Positions 26,354-35,416 of a stretch of 64,000 nt of DNA are shown here, one piece after another. Positions within the stretch are counted from its first letter, which is position 1. Each line of letters starts with the position of its first letter. The notes below the pieces were generated by a model that ran no database searches, had not been told where the DNA came from, and saw only the letters and a program-made list of their open reading frames with translations. Source of the DNA: Sphingomonas panacisoli (GTDB lineage Bacteria > Pseudomonadota > Alphaproteobacteria > Sphingomonadales > Sphingomonadaceae). Where the stretch lies: the NCBI RefSeq assembly GCF_007859635.1, contig NZ_CP042306.1, forward strand, positions 2,046,001 to 2,110,000, in the 5' to 3' direction. The position numbers and the translations under genes were made by a program.

Positions 26354-27148
26354 TTAACGGGCCGTGATCGTGCACCCGATCGTCATCCGTCCATCGAACG
26401 TCGCTTCGACGCGATCGCCGACGGCAACCGGGTGTACCCCGGTAACGGCGCCGGTCGAAATCCATTGCCCCGGCGTCAACGCGATGCCGCGCGCCGCCAT
26501 CAGTTCGAACAGAAAGCGGGCCGCGCCAAACGGACCGTCCAGCATTGTCGCCGTCGTCGCTTCACCGACAAGGGCTCCGTTGATCGCCAGTTGAACGGGC
26601 CAGGCATCGAAATCGATCTCGCGCCAGTGCGCAACGCCGTCGCCGACGACGAGGCCGTTATTGTTGCCGAAATCGGAAATCGTAACGCCCGGCCCGTTTT
26701 GATTGATGCCCGGGAACGGCGAACTCGCGATCTCGATTCCGATATGGACGGCGTCGATCAGATCGCGTGCCTCGTCGATCGTGTAGCTGGTCTTCGCTCG
26801 ATCCGGCGTCGCACCGATCCGCAACAGGAATTCGGATTCGGCGGCGGCGAAACCATCCGCGAACACCGGCATGGCGATCGTCGAGCCGTCTGTCGTCATC
26901 ACTTGATCGGCGAAGATCGGGCCAGCCAGGCGATCGCTGCCGTCGATCGGCGGGTTGATGCGGCCGACCTTCCAGCCGGCGACTTCGGCGCTGGTCAGTT
27001 CGATCGCTGCATCCTGCACGGCATAAGCATCGTCGAGCGCCGCTGGCATTTCGCCTGGATAATCCAGCAGCGCCCGCCCGGTACGGCGGGCATCGACGAA
27101 CGATCGGGCAATCTGGGCGATGTTGTCGACGTCACTGTCTGGCTTCAC
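26354..27148 (-). CDS. 2-keto-4-pentenoate hydratase-like protein (FAH superfamily) in the uronate operon
   Basis: This 264-residue protein resembles MhpD/2-oxopent-4-enoate hydratases: DAYAVQDAAIELTSAEVAGWKVGR, ESEFLLRIG with the metal-ligand Glu, HIGIEIASSPFP, GLVVGD and TGAVTGVHPVAVGDRVEATF. This family adds water to 2-keto-4-enoic acids or decarboxylates related keto acids. It starts with a GTG at 27148 behind GGAGGGG. It is sandwiched between the ExuT-like carrier and the UxuB-family reductase. No aromatic meta-cleavage genes are nearby, so a role on a sugar-derived keto acid is likely, but it is not part of the standard isomerase pathway. Confidence 0.85.
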   Translation of the reverse strand: MKPDSDVDNIAQIARSFVDARRTGRALLDYPGEMPAALDDAYAVQDAAIELTSAEVAGWKVGRINPPIDGSDRLAGPIFADQVMTTDGSTIAMPVFADGFAAAESEFLLRIGATPDRAKTSYTIDEARDLIDAVHIGIEIASSPFPGINQNGPGVTISDFGNNNGLVVGDGVAHWREIDFDAWPVQLAINGALVGEATTATMLDGPFGAARFLFELMAARGIALTPGQWISTGAVTGVHPVAVGDRVEATFDGRMTIGCTITAR

Positions 27149-27195
27149 CGCCGAACCCCTCCGGTCGCCATGATCGGCGTTGTTACCGGCGTATG

Positions 27196-27209
27196 GGAAA
27201 CCGGTGTCA
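27196..27209. promoter_or_regulatory. LacI-type operator, ACCGGT class, upstream of the hydratase-exuT pair
   Basis: The sequence GGAAACCGGTGTCA is identical to the site at 50643-50656. A half-site (TGTTACCGGCGTAT) lies adjacent at 27181-27194. It is positioned 48-61 bases before the GTG start at 27148. Confidence 0.7.
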
Positions 27210-27228
27210 TTGGCAAGCCCGCTGCGGC

Positions 27229-28665
27229 TCAGATGGCCACTTCCGGTAGCGCGGCACCTTGCAACGCCTCGCTCGACGCAGCCCCTAGCGCGTCCACAAA
27301 GGTTGCATCGTTCGCCATTTCGCCTGGGATCCCGATACCCGACGCGGCCAGCCGCAATGCCAGCGCAGCCGGATCGGCGTCGGATGCTAACGATCTGAGT
27401 CGATTGGATAAAGGATCGACAACCTCCACGTTATCGCGCGCGCGCTTCACGAGAAATGCTACCCAACTCCCGAGCGCGCGAACCACATATAGCGGCATCC
27501 TGCCCTTACGTCGGTTGACGATCAGCGTATCACCAAGCCGGTAAGGCAGCTTTTGCGATCCGTCCTGCGCGATCTGGTCGAGCCGATGCACGATTGCCGG
27601 ATTGGCGAACCGCCGTAGTACGTCGTCCGCATAAGTGTGCAGGTCGAGGCCGGGAACCGGCGGCAACGTTGGAATGATGTCCTGCCGGATCATCGCATCG
27701 ACGAACCCAGCGAGTTCGCCATCGCGCATTGCCTCGGCGACGGTCGTATGGCCGCGCAACAGCCCGGCATATGCGAGCGTCGAATGCGCGCCGTTGAGGA
27801 TGCGCAGCTTTGCGCGTTCGTAGCCCCCGACGTCACCGGTCACCGTCGCGCCGACAATCGCAAGATCGGGTCCGATGTCGCCGACATCCTCGATTACCCA
27901 CTGCGCGAACCGCTCGCGCTGGACGGCGGCGCGGTCTTCGACGCCGAGGGCACCCGCGACATCGCCGAAGAGCCGGTCGTCGGACGACGGGGTAATCGAA
28001 TCGACCATCGTCGCGGGAACGCGCAAGGTGTCATCGATCCAGTCGGCCAATGCCGGCTCGAGCTCGCGAGCGAAGGCGGCGATCGCCGCGCGTACCTTGG
28101 CGCCGTTGCTGGCAAGATTGTCGCACGGCATGACGACGAACGGCGTGCCCCCTGCCCTGCGTCGCGCGGTGAGGCCGGCGGCGATCCAGCCGATGACGCT
28201 CGCTGGGACAGCCGGTCTGGCGAGGTCGTGGATGATATCGGGATGCCCGAAATCGAGCGTCCCGTCGGCGGCCATGCAATAGCCTTTCTCGGTCACCGTC
28301 GTGGTGATCAGTCGCGTTTCTGGCGCCGCGAGCAAGGCTCGTGTCGCGTCTGCATCGTCCGGCCCGAGGAACTGCGTGTGCGCGCCGATCACGCGCAGCG
28401 ACGGCTCCACATCACGGATGGCGAGCGTGTAGAGGCCATCCTGCGCTGCGAGCGCATCGACCGTCCCTCTCGTGCGGAGCGACACGGCAGCGATCCCCCA
28501 GCGCGGATCACGGTCGAGCAGACGATCGATATAGTCCGCCTGGTGCGCGCGGTGGAAAGCGCTCGCCCCGAAATGCACGATGCCGGTTGTGATCGGACCC
28601 CGCTCTCGTGGTGCATCGATCGCCGCGGGAAGCGAACCGAGCACCGCTCTCGACAGCCGCTTCAC
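27229..28665 (-). CDS. uxuB: Fructuronate/tagaturonate reductase (UxuB-type, mannitol dehydrogenase family)
   Basis: This 478-residue NAD-dependent enzyme reduces fructuronate to mannonate or tagaturonate to altronate. It shows the long-chain polyol dehydrogenase pattern of UxuB: IVHFGASAFHRAHQADYIDRLL, TVTEKGYCMAADG, FVVMPCDNLASNG, FAQWVIEDVGDIGP, the catalytic Lys in RAKLRILNGAHSTLAYAG, and QDGSQKLPYRL. It starts at a GTG that overlaps the uxaA stop by four bases (GTGA), so the two are coupled. It resembles E. coli UxuB more than UxaB, yet it is paired with altronate dehydratase. It may therefore serve both branches. Confidence 0.88.
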   Translation of the reverse strand: MKRLSRAVLGSLPAAIDAPRERGPITTGIVHFGASAFHRAHQADYIDRLLDRDPRWGIAAVSLRTRGTVDALAAQDGLYTLAIRDVEPSLRVIGAHTQFLGPDDADATRALLAAPETRLITTTVTEKGYCMAADGTLDFGHPDIIHDLARPAVPASVIGWIAAGLTARRRAGGTPFVVMPCDNLASNGAKVRAAIAAFARELEPALADWIDDTLRVPATMVDSITPSSDDRLFGDVAGALGVEDRAAVQRERFAQWVIEDVGDIGPDLAIVGATVTGDVGGYERAKLRILNGAHSTLAYAGLLRGHTTVAEAMRDGELAGFVDAMIRQDIIPTLPPVPGLDLHTYADDVLRRFANPAIVHRLDQIAQDGSQKLPYRLGDTLIVNRRKGRMPLYVVRALGSWVAFLVKRARDNVEVVDPLSNRLRSLASDADPAALALRLAASGIGIPGEMANDATFVDALGAASSEALQGAALPEVAI

Positions 28666-30140
28666 AGCGTCACGCCTCGTTTCCAGATCGCGATTTCGCG
28701 CTCGCCGTTGCGTTCGGCGGCGGTCTCGGCACCCGACGCGATCACCATAACCCGTTCAAACAAAGCCATTTCCGCCTCAAGAAAGCCGGTGTCGATGACG
28801 GTGCCGGCGTCGAAATCGATCCAGGCCGGCTTGCGGGTGGCGAGGTCGGTATTGGAGGCGATCTTGATGGTCGGGACGGGGAAGCCGAGCGGCGTGCCGC
28901 GCCCTGTCGTGAACAGGATCGCGGTCGCGCCTGCCGCCGCCAGCGCGGTCGAGGAGACGGCGTCGTTGCCGGGTGCTTCGAGTAAGGTAAGCCCTTGACC
29001 GACAACGCGATTGCCGTAGCCGATGACGTCCGCGACCGGCGCACGGCCCGCTTTCTGCACCGCGCCGAGCGACTTTTCCTCCAGCGTCGTGATGCCGCCG
29101 GCGACGTTGCCGGGGGAGGGATTTTCGGACACCGGCTCGCCATGATCCAGGAAGTAGTTTTTGAAGCCGTTGACGACTTTGACGATCTTGTTGAAAATTC
29201 GTGCGTCTTCGGCGCGGTTCATCAGCATTTGTTCGGCGCCGAACAGTTCGGGGATTTCGGTAAAAACGACGCGGCCGCCCGCCCCGGCGACGCGATCACT
29301 GATCCGGCCGACTAGCGGGTTGGCGGTCAGCCCCGACAGCCCGTCCGATCCGCCGCATTTCACGCCGAGTACCAGGTCGGCGAGACTCGCCGGGACCCGT
29401 TCGCAGACCGCCGCCGCGGCGAGTTCCTCGACCAACGCGATACCCTCCGCGACCTCATCCCCGGCGAGTTGCGTCGCGAGCGTACGGATTGCGGGCCGGC
29501 GCGCCTCGGGGATAGTCTCGACCAGCCGCGCGATCTGGTTGTTCTCGCACCCCAATCCGACGATCAGCACCCCGCCGGCATTGGGATGGCAGGCGAGCGA
29601 CGCCAGGATCGCGCGCGTCCCGTCCAGATCCTCGCCAAGTTGCGAACAGCCGAACGGATGGGCGAAGGCGTGGACACCATCGACCTGCCCCGCCACCCCG
29701 GCCACTGCGCCCGCCGCAATCCGCTCCGCTGTCCGCGCGACGCAACCGACCGTCGGCAGGACCCAGATCTCGTTCCGTGTTCCCACCCGTCCATCCGCGC
29801 GCCGATAGCCCATGAACGTGGCATCGCTGGCCGGCAGCGCGGCTGGCACTGCGGCATCGTACGAATAATCGTGCGCCCCACTCAGCGCCGTCCCGAGATT
29901 GTGCGAATGGACATGTGCACCGGCCGCGATCGCGCGCGTCGCCCGACCGATCGGATGGCCGTATTTGATCACCGCATCGCCCGTCGCGATCGCATCGAGC
30001 GCCACCTTGTGTCCGCGGGCGACATCCTCGACGAGCGTGGCCGTCGCGCAATCGACGCGCACGACATCGCCCGCCTGTCCGTCGGCAAGCAAGGTCGCCA
30101 CCGTGTCGCGGCTATCGATCCGGATCGCGCTGACCGCCAT
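28662..30140 (-). CDS. uxaA: Altronate dehydratase
   Basis: This 492-residue enzyme dehydrates D-altronate to 2-keto-3-deoxygluconate in galacturonate catabolism. It has the small N-terminal SAF domain (about 1-100, with KVALDAIATGDAVIKYGHPIG) and the large C-terminal domain with the conserved FMGYRRADGRVGTRNEIWVLPTVGC, HPFGCSQLGED, GLGCENNQ, KCGGSDGLSG and FTTGRGTPLGFPVPTIKI. It overlaps uxuB by four bases. Its ATG lies only 14 bases from the ACCGGT operator 30154-30167, in the gap shared with the divergent lacI gene. Confidence 0.95.
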   Translation of the reverse strand: MAVSAIRIDSRDTVATLLADGQAGDVVRVDCATATLVEDVARGHKVALDAIATGDAVIKYGHPIGRATRAIAAGAHVHSHNLGTALSGAHDYSYDAAVPAALPASDATFMGYRRADGRVGTRNEIWVLPTVGCVARTAERIAAGAVAGVAGQVDGVHAFAHPFGCSQLGEDLDGTRAILASLACHPNAGGVLIVGLGCENNQIARLVETIPEARRPAIRTLATQLAGDEVAEGIALVEELAAAAVCERVPASLADLVLGVKCGGSDGLSGLTANPLVGRISDRVAGAGGRVVFTEIPELFGAEQMLMNRAEDARIFNKIVKVVNGFKNYFLDHGEPVSENPSPGNVAGGITTLEEKSLGAVQKAGRAPVADVIGYGNRVVGQGLTLLEAPGNDAVSSTALAAAGATAILFTTGRGTPLGFPVPTIKIASNTDLATRKPAWIDFDAGTVIDTGFLEAEMALFERVMVIASGAETAAERNGEREIAIWKRGVTL

Positions 30141-30153
30141 TTCCCGCTTTCAT

Positions 30154-30167
30154 GGTAACCGGTGGCA
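30154..30167. promoter_or_regulatory. LacI-type operator, ACCGGT class, uxaA/lacI divergent promoter
   Basis: The sequence GGTAACCGGTGGCA lies between uxaA (minus) and the LacI gene (plus). It sits close enough to the uxaA start to overlap its leader, so repression of uxaA could also act on the 5' end of the message. Confidence 0.7.
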
Positions 30168-30236
30168 TACGTGCACCGGGCCGCCGTTTCGCGCAAGGCT
30201 AGCCGCCCACGAAAGCTGCCGCTATGCCTGTCCGCC

Positions 30237-31268
30237 ATGGAGAAGACCGGCCAGCCGACGATCAACGACGTGGCGCGCATCGCGGGCGTGTCGAAGAAGA
30301 CCGTCAGCCGCGTGATCAACCGATCGCCCCTGCTCAACGACGATACGCGCAAGCGGGTCGAGGACGTGATCGGCCAACTCGGCTATATCCCCAACCCCCA
30401 GGCACGCGCGCTGGCGTTACGGCGCAATTTCCTGATCGGTCTGGTCCACGACAATCCCAACGCGCAGATGGTGTTGAACGCGCAGCAGGGCATTTTGGAA
30501 GCGCTGCACGGCACCGAGTTCGAACTGGTCGTGCGCCCGGTCGATCGCGGGTCGGCGACGATGCTCGACGACGTCCGCCATTTCCTCGAGCGCCAGCGGC
30601 TGTTCGGCGTCGTCCTGCTGCCGCCGATCAGCGAGAACGACACGCTGGCGAAGCTCTGCACCTCGATCGGCTGCCGCTACGTCCGGATGGGATCGGCGCA
30701 ACTCGACGATCCCGCGCACATGGTGACGTCTAACGACAGCCAGGCGGTGACCGCCGCGGTCAATCATCTGATCGAACAGGGCCATCGCCGGATCGGCTTC
30801 GTCGCCGGGCCGCACGGTTTCCGCTCGGCGCGCGAGCGGCGCGAAGGGTTCGAACGCGCCTTGTCGGAAGCCGGGATCGCCTTCCCGCGCAGCCTGTCGG
30901 CGGACGGCACCTATCGCTTCGAATCGGGGATCATCGCTGCCGAACGCTTGCTCGACCTGATGCCGCGCCCGACCGCGATCTTCGCCTGCAACGACGAGAT
31001 GGCGGCCGGCGTCATCCATGTCGCGCGCCAGCGTGGGCTCGAGGTGCCGCGCGACCTGTCGGTGATCGGGTTCGACGACACCGCGATCGCCAGCCACATT
31101 TGGCCGCCACTGACGACGGTCCGCTGGCCGATCGCGTCGATGGCGCGGTCCGCGGCGCTCAAGATCATCTCGACCACTGCCGACAACGACGACGGCGCGG
31201 TCGAGGAGCCGTCGATGTTCCGATCGACCCTGATCCGCCGCGCATCGGTCTCGTCGCCGACGGAGTAG
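30237..31268 (+). CDS. LacI-family regulator of uronate catabolism (paralogue A)
   Basis: This 343-residue repressor has the DNA-binding domain at the start: PTINDVARIAGVSKKTVSRVINRSP, then the hinge NPQARALAL. The effector domain has FLIGLVHDNPNAQ, RQRLFGVVLLPPISENDTL, GFVAGPHGFRSARERREGF and the closing SRLIRR-like tail. The start at 30237 places the helix-turn-helix at residue 8; the longer frame to 30162 reads over the operator. It lies between uxaA (divergent) and uxaC (same strand, 66 bases on), with ACCGGT operators on both sides. It is strikingly similar to the regulator at 60385. The inducer is probably a uronate intermediate such as KDG, by inference. Confidence 0.93.
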   Translation: MEKTGQPTINDVARIAGVSKKTVSRVINRSPLLNDDTRKRVEDVIGQLGYIPNPQARALALRRNFLIGLVHDNPNAQMVLNAQQGILEALHGTEFELVVRPVDRGSATMLDDVRHFLERQRLFGVVLLPPISENDTLAKLCTSIGCRYVRMGSAQLDDPAHMVTSNDSQAVTAAVNHLIEQGHRRIGFVAGPHGFRSARERREGFERALSEAGIAFPRSLSADGTYRFESGIIAAERLLDLMPRPTAIFACNDEMAAGVIHVARQRGLEVPRDLSVIGFDDTAIASHIWPPLTTVRWPIASMARSAALKIISTTADNDDGAVEEPSMFRSTLIRRASVSSPTE

Positions 31269-31282
31269 GTTGCGTCGCGGAC

Positions 31283-31296
31283 TGACACCGGTTACC
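31283..31296. promoter_or_regulatory. LacI-type operator, ACCGGT class, uxaC operon promoter
   Basis: The sequence TGACACCGGTTACC lies in the 66-base gap between the regulator and uxaC, 39-52 bases before the uxaC start. Its reverse complement, GGTAACCGGTGTCA, closely matches the uxaA site. Confidence 0.72.
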
Positions 31297-31334
31297 AAAG
31301 CTTTATTCGGCAGAAGCGAAAGGAGGGGTGAGAG

Positions 31335-32804
31335 ATGGCCGAATCGCTCGAACTGCACCCCGATCGCCTGCTGCCCGCCGATCCCGGCACCCGCGCGATC
31401 GCTCGCGAGCTCTACGCGACCGTTGCCGATTTGCCGATCGTCAGCCCGCACGGTCACACCGATCCTGCCTGGTTCGCGACCGATGCGAACTGGACCGATG
31501 CGACCAGCCTGCTGCTGGCGCCCGACCATTATCTCTACCGCATGCTCTACAGCCAAGGGGTTGCGCTCGACGCGCTGGCGATTCCATCGAAGGCGGGCGC
31601 GCCAGCGACCGATCCACGTGCGGCATGGCGGCTGTTTGCGAGCAATTATCACCTGTTCCGCGGCACGCCGTCGCGGATGTGGCTGGACCACGTCTTTGCC
31701 GAGGTATTCGGGATGGGCGTGCGGCTCGAAGTATCGACGGCCGACCAGTATTTCGACGCGATCGGTTCGGCATTGGCGACCGATGCGTTTCGTCCCCGCG
31801 CTTTGTTCGACCGGTTCAGGATCGATTTCCTCGCCACGACCGAGGGCGCGGAGGACGATCTGTCGCCCCACCACGCGATTCATCGCTCCGGCTGGGCGGG
31901 CCGCGTGGTCACGACCTATCGTCCCGACGGGGTAATCGACGTCGAGCATGAGGCGTTCAAGCCGGCGATGGCGAGGTTCGCCGACCTGACCGGCGAAGAC
32001 GTCTATAGCTGGCGCGGCTACCTCGCCGCGCACCGCAAGCGCCGCGCCGATTTCCGCGCGGCGGGGGCTACCGCGACCGATCACGGCCACCCGACCGCTG
32101 CCACCGCCAACCTGTCGCCCGACGAAGCCGAGCGGCTGTTCGCCACGATCGTCACCGGCACCTGGACCCCGGCCGACGCCGAACTGTTCCGCGCGCAGAT
32201 GCTGACCGAGATGGCGGCGATGAGCGTCGAGGACGGGATGGTGATGCAGATCCATCCCGGCAGTTGTCGCAACCACAATGCCGGACTGTTCGCGAGCCAC
32301 GGCCGCGACAAGGGCGCCGATATCCCCACGCGGACCGATTACGTCCACGCGCTGAAGCCGCTGCTCGACCGGTTCGGCAACGAACGCGACCTGTCGATCA
32401 TCCTCTTCACGCTCGACGAGAGCACCTATGCCCGCGAACTCGCACCGCTCGCCGGGCATTATCCGTGCCTCAAGCTCGGCCCGTCCTGGTGGTTTCACGA
32501 CAGCCCCGAAGGGATGCGTCGCTTCCGCGAGATGACCACCGAGACCGCCGGGTTCTACAACACGGTGGGCTTCAACGACGACACGCGCGCGTTCCTGTCG
32601 ATCCCGGCGCGGCACGACGTCGCGCGGCGGATCGATTGTGGCTTCCTCGCGCGCCTCGTCGCCGAGCATCGCCTCGCAGACTGGGAAGCGGCCGAACTCG
32701 CGCAGGAACTGACCAGCGGCCTCGTCCGCCGCGCCTACAAGATCGACGACCACCCGCCGGCGGACGCTGGCAAACGTGAAACGCTTGCTGCCAAGGCAGC
32801 CTAA
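31335..32804 (+). CDS. uxaC: Uronate isomerase
   Basis: This 489-residue enzyme converts galacturonate to tagaturonate and glucuronate to fructuronate. Family features are [18 protein letters not shown] (metal-binding HxH), the [12 protein letters not shown] segment, [18 protein letters not shown], and [17 protein letters not shown] near the end. AAGGAGGGG precedes the ATG. It leads a plus-strand operon uxaC-kduI-kduD-kdgK-two esterases, with gaps of 10, -1 and -1 bases and a 14-base overlap. Confidence 0.96.
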   Translation: MAESLELHPDRLLPADPGTRAIARELYATVADLPIVSPHGHTDPAWFATDANWTDATSLLLAPDHYLYRMLYSQGVALDALAIPSKAGAPATDPRAAWRLFASNYHLFRGTPSRMWLDHVFAEVFGMGVRLEVSTADQYFDAIGSALATDAFRPRALFDRFRIDFLATTEGAEDDLSPHHAIHRSGWAGRVVTTYRPDGVIDVEHEAFKPAMARFADLTGEDVYSWRGYLAAHRKRRADFRAAGATATDHGHPTAATANLSPDEAERLFATIVTGTWTPADAELFRAQMLTEMAAMSVEDGMVMQIHPGSCRNHNAGLFASHGRDKGADIPTRTDYVHALKPLLDRFGNERDLSIILFTLDESTYARELAPLAGHYPCLKLGPSWWFHDSPEGMRRFREMTTETAGFYNTVGFNDDTRAFLSIPARHDVARRIDCGFLARLVAEHRLADWEAAELAQELTSGLVRRAYKIDDHPPADAGKRETLAAKAA

Positions 32805-32814
32805 GGAGAGCCTG

Positions 32815-33654
32815 ATGTTCGACCGTACGTATTACGCCACGCACCCCGACATGATGGAGTGCGTTTCCAACGAGGAATTGCGCGACCGGTACCTCATCCA
32901 GGGCCTGTTCCGCGAGGGCGAGTGCGTGCTCAACTACACGCACGCCGACCGCTTCGTGATCGGCGGCGTCGCGGTCGGATCCGCCCCGGTGAAGCTGCCC
33001 GCGCAGACCGAGCCGCCCTCTGCCGCGGGTCACCCCTTCCTCGAACGCCGCGAACTTGCCGTCGTGAACATCGGCAAGTCGGCGGGCACCGTAACGGTCG
33101 ATGGCGAGAGCTTCGAGCTCGGCAACAAGGATTGCCTGTACGTCACGATGGGCGCGACTGACGTCGAATTCTCCGGCGCCGGCGCCCGTTTCTACCTCGC
33201 CTCGTGCCCGGCGCATAAAGGATTCAAGACGCGCAAGCTCGGCATCGCCGACGCCAACGCGCTCGAACGCGGCAGCCTGGAGGAATCGAACGAGCGCACG
33301 ATCTATCAACTCGTGATCCCGGGCATTTGCGACAGCGCACAACTCGTCATGGGGCTGACGGTGCTCAAGCCGGGGTCGGTCTGGAACACCATGCCGCCGC
33401 ACATCCACGAGCGCCGCAGCGAGATCTATTGCTATTTCGAACTCGACGGCCCGAACGACCGCGTCATGCACTTCATGGGCGAGGGCGAGGCGATGCGGCA
33501 CATCGTGATGGCGAACGAGGAAGTCGTGATCTCGCCGCCCTGGTCGATCCATATGGGCGCCGGAACCAAGGCCTATGCCTTTATCTGGGCGATGGCGGGC
33601 GAGAACCAGGACTATACCGACATGAACGTCCTCGACATCTGCCAGCTCGCCTGA
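32815..33654 (+). CDS. kduI: 5-dehydro-4-deoxy-D-glucuronate isomerase
   Basis: This 279-residue cupin enzyme converts 5-keto-4-deoxyuronate, formed from unsaturated galacturonate, to 2,5-diketo-3-deoxygluconate. Zinc ligands are visible in [16 protein letters not shown] and in [11 protein letters not shown]. The length equals the E. coli protein within a residue or two. AAGGAGAG precedes the ATG. The stop overlaps the kduD start by one base (TGATG). Its presence shows that unsaturated products of PL10 and GH105 are consumed. Confidence 0.96.
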   Translation: MFDRTYYATHPDMMECVSNEELRDRYLIQGLFREGECVLNYTHADRFVIGGVAVGSAPVKLPAQTEPPSAAGHPFLERRELAVVNIGKSAGTVTVDGESFELGNKDCLYVTMGATDVEFSGAGARFYLASCPAHKGFKTRKLGIADANALERGSLEESNERTIYQLVIPGICDSAQLVMGLTVLKPGSVWNTMPPHIHERRSEIYCYFELDGPNDRVMHFMGEGEAMRHIVMANEEVVISPPWSIHMGAGTKAYAFIWAMAGENQDYTDMNVLDICQLA

Positions 33655-34409
33655 TGCCGAACCCGTTCGATCTGACCGGCAAGGTCGCGGTCGTCACCGG
33701 CGCCAATACCGGCATCGGCCAGGCGATCGCGCTGGCGCTGGCCGAAGCGGGCGCGGACGTCGCGTGCGTCGGGCGAACACCGGCCGAGGAAACGGTTGCC
33801 AAAGTTCGCGCGCTGGGTCGCAGGGCAGAGATCGTCTCCGCCGACCTGTCGACGATCGAGCCTGTGCAGAGAATCGTGGACGAAGCTGTGGAAAAGCTCG
33901 GCGGCCTCGACATCCTGGTCAACAATGCCGGCATCATCCGCCGCGCCGACGCGGTCGATTTCACCGAGGAGGATTGGGACGCGGTCGTCGATACCAACCT
34001 CAAATCGGTGTTCTTCCTGTGCCAGGCGGCGGGGAAGCATATGATCGCGAATGGCGGCGGCAAGATCATCAACATCGCGTCGATGCTGACCTTCCAAGGC
34101 GGAATCCGCGTGCCGAGCTACACCGCATCGAAGAGCGGGATCGGCGGGCTGACCAAGCTGCTCGCGAACGAATGGGCGACGAAGGGCGTCAACGTCAATG
34201 CGATAGCGCCAGGCTATATCGCGACCAACAATACCGCCGCGCTGCAGGCCGACGAGGTGCGCAACAAGGCGATCCTCGACCGTATCCCGGCCGGGCATTG
34301 GGGCAATCCGAGCGACCTGGGCGGCGCGGCGGTGTTCCTCGCCAGCGGGGCGGCGGATTATGTGCAGGGGCACATCCTCGCCGTCGACGGCGGATGGCTG
34401 GCACGCTGA
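33654..34409 (+). CDS. kduD: 2-keto-3-deoxy-D-gluconate dehydrogenase (SDR)
   Basis: This 251-residue short-chain dehydrogenase reduces 2,5-diketo-3-deoxygluconate to KDG. It has the Rossmann motif VVTGANTGIGQAIA, LVNNAGIIRRAD, catalytic Ser in INIASMLTFQGG and YTASK, and the closing VDGGWLAR. It is coupled to kduI and kdgK by TGATG overlaps. The kduI-kduD pairing fixes the assignment among the many SDR proteins. Confidence 0.93.
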   Translation: MPNPFDLTGKVAVVTGANTGIGQAIALALAEAGADVACVGRTPAEETVAKVRALGRRAEIVSADLSTIEPVQRIVDEAVEKLGGLDILVNNAGIIRRADAVDFTEEDWDAVVDTNLKSVFFLCQAAGKHMIANGGGKIINIASMLTFQGGIRVPSYTASKSGIGGLTKLLANEWATKGVNVNAIAPGYIATNNTAALQADEVRNKAILDRIPAGHWGNPSDLGGAAVFLASGAADYVQGHILAVDGGWLAR

Positions 34410-35416
34410 TGGGCAAGTTCCTCGCCTTTGGAGAGATCATGCTCCGCCTGTCGCCGCCAGGGCGCGAGCTGATCCTGCAGACGCCGAAGTTCGATGTCTG
34501 GGTTGCGGGAGCGGAAGCGAATGTCGCGACCGCCCTCGCCCGGCTCGGGCATGACGTCGGATTTGTAAGCGCAGTACCAGACAACGATCTGGGCGACAGC
34601 GCCGTCGCGACCCTGCGCGGACACGGGATCGACACATCCGGCATCCAGCGGCGTGGCGACCGGATGGGACTGTATTTCGTGACCTCGGGCGCCGGCATGC
34701 GCGCGACCGAAGTAATCTACGACCGCGCGCATTCGAGCTTCGCCGACGCGCCCGCCGACGCGTGGGACTGGAATACGCTGTTGAAAGGTGTCGATCGCCT
34801 GCACCTGTCCGGTATCACCCCGGCGCTCGGCTCCGTCTCCGCCCAAGCCGCAATCGCCGCCGCCGAAGCGGCCGCCGCGCGTGGAATCGCGGTGTCGTTC
34901 GACGGCAATTGGCGCGGCAAATTGTGGGAGCGCTGGGACGGCAACCCGCGCGAGATCCTGTCGAAGATCGTCGCGCACGCCGACCTTATGTTCGGCAACC
35001 ATCGCGACATCGCGTTGCTGCTCGACAAACCCTTTTCCGGCGACGGCGAGGATCGCCGCCGCGAGGCCGCCGAAGCCGCCTTCGCCGCGTTTCCCAAGCT
35101 CCAGACGATCGCCTCGACCGCGCGGCACGTCGAGGATGCCGACCGTCATCGCCTGTCCGCACGGATCGATACGCGCGACGGGCATGCGCAGAGCGAGGAG
35201 ATCACCCTTGCCGGCATCGTCGACCGGATCGGCGCGGGCGATGCGTTCGCGGCGGGCGTGCTTCACGCGCTACGCTCGGGCGGCAGCAGCGACGACGCCG
35301 CACGCACCGGCCTCGCGCTGACCGCGCTCAAACATTCGCTGCCGGGCGACGCCAGCCTGTTCCGGCAAGCCGACATCGACGCATTTCTCGAAGGGGGTCT
35401 GGATGTCCGGCGCTGA
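34409..35416 (+). CDS. kdgK: 2-keto-3-deoxygluconate kinase (PfkB family)
   Basis: This 335-residue kinase phosphorylates KDG to KDPG, the entry to the Entner-Doudoroff aldolase step. It has the PfkB pattern: AGAEANVATALARLGHDVGFVSAVPDND near the N-terminus, FDGNWRGKLW, and the anion hole/catalytic DRIGAGDAFAAGVLHAL. The ATG at 34409 overlaps the kduD stop; an earlier ATG inside kduD is rejected. All branches of the locus (galacturonate, glucuronate, unsaturated uronates) converge here. The aldolase itself is not in the window. Confidence 0.93.
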   Translation: MGKFLAFGEIMLRLSPPGRELILQTPKFDVWVAGAEANVATALARLGHDVGFVSAVPDNDLGDSAVATLRGHGIDTSGIQRRGDRMGLYFVTSGAGMRATEVIYDRAHSSFADAPADAWDWNTLLKGVDRLHLSGITPALGSVSAQAAIAAAEAAAARGIAVSFDGNWRGKLWERWDGNPREILSKIVAHADLMFGNHRDIALLLDKPFSGDGEDRRREAAEAAFAAFPKLQTIASTARHVEDADRHRLSARIDTRDGHAQSEEITLAGIVDRIGAGDAFAAGVLHALRSGGSSDDAARTGLALTALKHSLPGDASLFRQADIDAFLEGGLDVRR

